Shown piece after piece: positions 14,608 through 17,742 of a DNA stretch of 17,742 nt (positions are counted from its first letter, which is position 1; every line of letters begins with the position of its first letter). Source of the stretch: RGIG1828 sp045536915 (GTDB taxonomy: Bacteria > Bacillota > Clostridia > UMGS1810). The stretch is taken from positions 1-17,742 of the forward strand of contig JAZSOL010000182.1 in the NCBI GenBank assembly GCA_045536915.1, read 5' to 3'. Under the pieces are notes generated by a model, which did no database searches, was not told where the DNA came from, and saw only the letters and a list, made by a program, of their open reading frames with translations. The translations under genes and the position numbers were made by a program.

Positions 14608-15510
14608 ATGGGAAATTTTAAATCAGGATTTGTTGGGATAGTTGGCAGACCGAACGTTGGGAAATCAACTCTTTTAAATGCACTTTTGGGGCAGAAGATT
14701 GCAATTATTTCATCAAAACCGCAAACAACGAGAAACAAAATTCTTGCCATAATGTCCGATGAAGACAGTCAGGTTGTTTTTCTTGATACTCCGGGATTTC
14801 ATAATCCCAGGACGAAGCTGGGTGAATCTATGATGAAAGCAGTTGACTCCACAATAAGTGATGTTGATATGCTTCTTATGGTTGTGGAGCCCAAAGCGGA
14901 AATAAGCCCCGCAGAGCTTAAAATAATTGAGAAAACAGGGGACATCCCCACCATTCTTGTTATAAACAAAACCGATACTTTAAAAAAAGAAGAGCTTCTT
15001 CCGGTTGTGGCGGCATATACCGAGGTTCACGACTTCAAAGAAGTGCTTTTCGTGAGTGCGAGAAAAGGTGAAAATCTTGATGTTTTAAAATCCGTAATCA
15101 AAGAAAATCTTGAGGAAGGACCCATGTTTTATCCCGAGGATATGATAACCGACCAGCAGGAACGTCAGATAGTTGCAGAGATTATCCGCGAAAAAATGCT
15201 CAATCTTCTTGATAAGGAGGTTCCTCACGGAGTTGCAATAGAAATTCTTAAAATGAAACACCGCACTTCAAACGGAAATGAAATATATGATATCAATGCA
15301 ACCATCTATTGCGAAAAGAAATCTCATAAAGGCATCATAATAGGCGCAGGCGGAAAAACGCTCAAGGAAATCGGAACGAGAGCACGTCTTGACTGCGAAA
15401 AAATGCTTGATGCAAAAGTGTATCTTGAGCTTTGGGTTAAAGTTAAGGATGACTGGAGAAATTCCAACAATATGCTTCGGGAGCTTGGCTTTAACGAAAA
15501 TGAATTTTAA
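14608..15510 (+). CDS. era: GTPase Era, ribosome small-subunit assembly factor
   Basis: Era binds the 3' end of 16S rRNA during 30S assembly and couples it to the growth state through GTP. The 300-residue protein has G1 GRPNVGKST (13-21), the G2 region KPQTTRNKI, G3 DTPGFH (about 59-64), G4 NKTD (about 119-122) and G5 SARKGEN. A C-terminal KH domain contains GIIIGAGGKTLKEIGTRAR, the RNA-binding GxxG loop being GAGG. All GTPase motifs are intact and the length is standard. AAGGAG upstream fixes the ATG at 14608. In B. subtilis dgkA and cdd lie between ybeY and era; both are absent here. The gene is followed by recO after 17 bases. Confidence 0.97.
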   Translation: MGNFKSGFVGIVGRPNVGKSTLLNALLGQKIAIISSKPQTTRNKILAIMSDEDSQVVFLDTPGFHNPRTKLGESMMKAVDSTISDVDMLLMVVEPKAEISPAELKIIEKTGDIPTILVINKTDTLKKEELLPVVAAYTEVHDFKEVLFVSARKGENLDVLKSVIKENLEEGPMFYPEDMITDQQERQIVAEIIREKMLNLLDKEVPHGVAIEILKMKHRTSNGNEIYDINATIYCEKKSHKGIIIGAGGKTLKEIGTRARLDCEKMLDAKVYLELWVKVKDDWRNSNNMLRELGFNENEF

Positions 15511-15527
15511 AACGGGAGTGGCGTTTT

Positions 15528-16295
15528 GTGATAAATACAAAAGGTTTGATTTTGAAATACTGCGATTTGAACGATAACGACAGACTATTTACAATCTACT
15601 CTCCCGAAACCGGAAAAATAACGGCAATGTCAAAAGGAGTGCGGAGCCATAAGCATAAGGATTTTGCGGCACTTCAGCAGTTTTGCTATTCCGAATTTGT
15701 TATAGACGATAAGCGGGGCCTTGGCTACATAAACTCCGCTCAGGTTATAAATAATTTTTATGACCTCAGAACATCTGTTGAAAAGGTGAGTTTTGCTTCA
15801 TACTTTGCCGACCTTGTTTCGTCTCTGAGTGATGAACTGATTTATGATGAGGATTTTTTCAAGTTTATTTTAAACACTCTTTTTATGACCGCCAATGCAC
15901 ACAAGAAGCCTGATATGATTTCGGAACTTTTCCGTCTTAAAGCGATTTTTGAACTCAAACTTCTTTCTGTGGCGGGATATATGCTTCAATCGGGTGAGTG
16001 CGGATGTTGCTCAGGGGTAAAAGACCTCAAATATTTTGATGTGTATTCCGGTGCGGCGGTGTGCTCTGATTGCAATGAAAAAGGATACGGAAGTCAACTT
16101 ATTGAGGTTAACGGAGCTGTTTTGGGAGTTGTGGATTTTGTGAATTCAAGCGACTACAGAAGCGCTTTTTCATTCACGGCAAAGCCTGAGTGCATAACAA
16201 TAGTCAATGAAATAAGCGAACGTTCACTGATTAATAAGACGGAAATATATTCCGAAAAGCTTCACTATATAAAGCAGATTGTTTCAATTGAGTGA
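15528..16295 (+). CDS. recO: DNA repair protein RecO
   Basis: RecO acts with RecR to load RecA on single-stranded DNA coated with SSB, and it anneals complementary strands. The 255-residue protein has an N-terminal OB-fold opening NTKGLILKYCDLNDNDRLFTIYSPETGKI. A helical middle contains a zinc site with C158/C161 (in GECGCC) and C179/C182 (in VCSDC), which many but not all RecO proteins keep. The start is GTG at 15528, with GGGAG about ten bases upstream, giving the expected N-terminus. It is the last gene of the yqfC-to-recO operon and is followed 22 bases later by a strong terminator. Sequence similarity among RecO proteins is low, but position and zinc motif make the call secure. Confidence 0.94.
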   Translation: MINTKGLILKYCDLNDNDRLFTIYSPETGKITAMSKGVRSHKHKDFAALQQFCYSEFVIDDKRGLGYINSAQVINNFYDLRTSVEKVSFASYFADLVSSLSDELIYDEDFFKFILNTLFMTANAHKKPDMISELFRLKAIFELKLLSVAGYMLQSGECGCCSGVKDLKYFDVYSGAAVCSDCNEKGYGSQLIEVNGAVLGVVDFVNSSDYRSAFSFTAKPECITIVNEISERSLINKTEIYSEKLHYIKQIVSIE

Positions 16296-16317
16296 TAATC
16301 CGTAAAAAAATAGACAT

Positions 16318-16350
16318 AAAGTGCGCAAGTTTATGCGCACTTTTTCTTTA
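16318..16350 (+). terminator. Strong intrinsic terminator of the yqfC-recO operon
   Basis: AAAGTGCGCA (16318-16327) pairs perfectly over 10 bp with TGCGCACTTT (16334-16343) around the loop AGTTTA, and the T-rich tail TTTTTCTTT follows. It isolates recO from ppdK. Confidence 0.92.
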
Positions 16351-16395
16351 TTATTAATAAAAATTTGATTTTTTGGAAAAAATTTAAATAAATGC

Positions 16396-16424
16396 TTGAA
16401 ATTTTCTTGGATTTGTTATAAAAT
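16396..16424 (+). promoter_or_regulatory. Sigma-A promoter of ppdK
   Basis: TTGAAA (16396-16401) and TAAAAT (16419-16424) are 17 bases apart, one mismatch from consensus in each box. Transcription should begin near 16431, about 34 bases before the ppdK ATG. An overlapping TATAAA (16417-16422) would give a spacing of 15 and is less likely. Confidence 0.7.
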
Positions 16425-16464
16425 TAACGTTGGTTAATTAGAAATTTTATTTGGAGGTATGGAA

Positions 16465-17742
16465 ATGGCACATAAGTATGTATATCTTTTTTCCGAAGGT
16501 AATGCCGACATGAGAGAAATTCTCGGCGGTAAAGGTGCTAACCTTGCAGAAATGACAAAAATCGGTCTTCCTGTTCCCCAGGGATTCACAGTTTCGACCG
16601 AAGCTTGTACACGTTATTATGAAGATGGTCGTAAGATCAGTGATGAAATCCAGGCTGAAATAATGGAAAACATCATCAAGATGGAAGAAATCTGCGGTAA
16701 AAAATTCGGTGATAAGGAAAACCCCCTTCTCGTATCGGTTCGTTCAGGTGCAAGAGCATCTATGCCCGGTATGATGGATACAATCCTCAACCTCGGTCTT
16801 AATGAAGACGTTGTTGAAACAATGGCTGCTAAAACAGGCAATGCTCGTTGGGCTTGGGACTGCTACAGAAGATTCATTCAGATGTATTCTGACGTAGTTA
16901 TGGAAGTTGGTAAGAAATACTTCGAACAGCTTATCGACGAAATGAAAGAAGAAAAGGGCGTAACTCAGGATATCGAGCTCACAGCTGATGACCTCAAAGC
17001 TCTTGCAACTGCTTTCAAAGCTGAATATAAAAACAAAATCGGTGAAGACTTCCCCACAGATCCCAAACAGCAGCTTATGGGTGCTGTAGAAGCAGTATTC
17101 CGTTCATGGGATAACCCCAGAGCAAACGTTTACCGTCGTGACAACGATATCCCTTATTCATGGGGTACAGCTGTTAACGTTCAGATGATGGCATTCGGTA
17201 ACATGGGTGACGATTGCGGTACAGGTGTTGCTTTCACAAGAGACCCTGCAACTGGTGATCGCGGACTCATGGGTGAATTCCTCGTTAACGCTCAGGGTGA
17301 AGACGTTGTTGCCGGTGTTAGAACACCTATGCCGATTGCTCAGATGGCAGAAAAATTCCCCGAAGCTTTCGAAGAATTCAATAAAGTTTGCGCTATCCTC
17401 GAAGATCACTATCGTGATATGCAGGATATGGAATTCACAATTGAAAACAGAAAACTCTACATGCTCCAGACAAGAAATGGTAAGAGAACTGCTAAAGCTG
17501 CTCTCAAAATTGCATGTGACCTCGTTGACGAAGGTATGATCGATAAGAAAAAAGCTGTTGCTATGATCGATCCCAGAAACCTCGATACACTTCTCCATCC
17601 CCAGTTTGATGCAAAAGCTCTTAAAGCTGCAACTCCCATGGGTAAAGGTCTTGGTGCTTCTCCCGGTGCGGCTTGCGGTAAAGTAGTATTCACTGCTGAA
17701 GATGCAGAAAGCTGGAACGCAAGAGGCGAAAAGGTTATCCTC
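16465..17742 (+). CDS. ppdK: Pyruvate, phosphate dikinase, N-terminal part (runs off the window)
   Basis: The enzyme interconverts pyruvate + ATP + Pi with PEP + AMP + PPi. In anaerobic Clostridia it commonly works in glycolysis, saving pyrophosphate energy, or supplies PEP. The visible 426 residues are all open and lack a stop, so the gene continues past the right edge; full-length proteins are about 870-880 residues. Seen here are the nucleotide-binding domain with GGKGANLAEM (21-30), the signature SVRSGARASMPGMMDT with Arg93, GTGVAFTRDPATG, NAQGEDVVAGVRTP and YMLQTRNGKRTAKAA. The start of the swivelling phosphohistidine domain (LGASPGAACGKVVF) follows. The catalytic histidine and the PEP/pyruvate barrel lie outside the window. 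GGAGGT (16453-16458) six bases before 16465 selects this ATG over one at 16459. Codon choice is markedly biased, suggesting high expression. Confidence 0.96.
   Translation, partial: MAHKYVYLFSEGNADMREILGGKGANLAEMTKIGLPVPQGFTVSTEACTRYYEDGRKISDEIQAEIMENIIKMEEICGKKFGDKENPLLVSVRSGARASMPGMMDTILNLGLNEDVVETMAAKTGNARWAWDCYRRFIQMYSDVVMEVGKKYFEQLIDEMKEEKGVTQDIELTADDLKALATAFKAEYKNKIGEDFPTDPKQQLMGAVEAVFRSWDNPRANVYRRDNDIPYSWGTAVNVQMMAFGNMGDDCGTGVAFTRDPATGDRGLMGEFLVNAQGEDVVAGVRTPMPIAQMAEKFPEAFEEFNKVCAILEDHYRDMQDMEFTIENRKLYMLQTRNGKRTAKAALKIACDLVDEGMIDKKKAVAMIDPRNLDTLLHPQFDAKALKAATPMGKGLGASPGAACGKVVFTAEDAESWNARGEKVIL

Noticed and set aside
17158..17693. Open frames on both strands within the ppdK fragment
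   Set aside because: They overlap the uninterrupted ppdK frame, which has clear conserved motifs throughout, so they are shadows of its biased codon use.
1..17742. CRISPR array, prophage, transposase-bearing insertion sequence, toxin-antitoxin or defence island
   Set aside because: I see no regularly spaced repeats, no phage or transposase motifs and no small toxin-antitoxin pair; nearly all coding capacity is taken by recognised housekeeping and sporulation genes.

Overview
The window looks like chromosomal housekeeping DNA from a low-GC, spore-forming Clostridia-type Firmicute, probably an uncultured gut lineage. The evidence is the AT-rich intergenic DNA, consensus sigma-A promoters, strong GGAGG ribosome sites with TTG/GTG starts, a Bacillus-type long SRP RNA carrying an Alu domain, the sporulation genes yqfC, yqfD and ylbJ, a pyruvate phosphate dikinase, and the B. 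subtilis gene orders scr-dnaX and yqfC-yqfD-phoH-ybeY-era-recO. The species cannot be named from the sequence.

Layout: (1) 1-300 is non-coding, with a short GC-rich inverted-repeat element (67-137) and the end of a probable second copy at the window edge. (2) 301-570 is the SRP RNA, followed by dnaX (627-2267). (3) 2349-5781 is an aspartate-family amino-acid operon, hom-thrB-lysC, driven by a perfect consensus promoter; lysC has a clear internal start for a separate regulatory subunit. (4) 5848-8871 holds rlmB, a small ACT-domain protein (UPF0237), its usual partner UPF0210, and an RNase M5-like Toprim protein, closed by a strong terminator. (5) 8928-9403 is a long AT-rich non-coding stretch with inverted repeats that could pair in alternative ways. 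It precedes a secreted cell-wall protein with DUF348, G5 and 3D domains (9404-10525). (6) ylbJ lies on the minus strand, converging on that gene and diverging from yqfC. (7) 11685-16295 is a compact plus-strand operon, yqfC-yqfD-phoH-ybeY-era-recO, ending in a strong terminator. (8) ppdK starts at 16465 under its own promoter and runs off the right edge.

The genes cover protein targeting (SRP), DNA replication and repair (dnaX, recO), rRNA and ribosome maturation (rlmB, RNase M5, ybeY, era), threonine/methionine/lysine precursor supply, sporulation (ylbJ, yqfC, yqfD) and central PEP/pyruvate metabolism (ppdK). I see no phage, insertion sequence with transposase, CRISPR array, defence locus or novel multi-gene system. 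The points most worth checking are the internal lysC start, the repeat element, the leader-like region before the 3D protein, the orphan UPF0237/UPF0210 pair next to the RNase M5-like gene, and the convergent hairpin whose loop holds the ylbJ stop codon.
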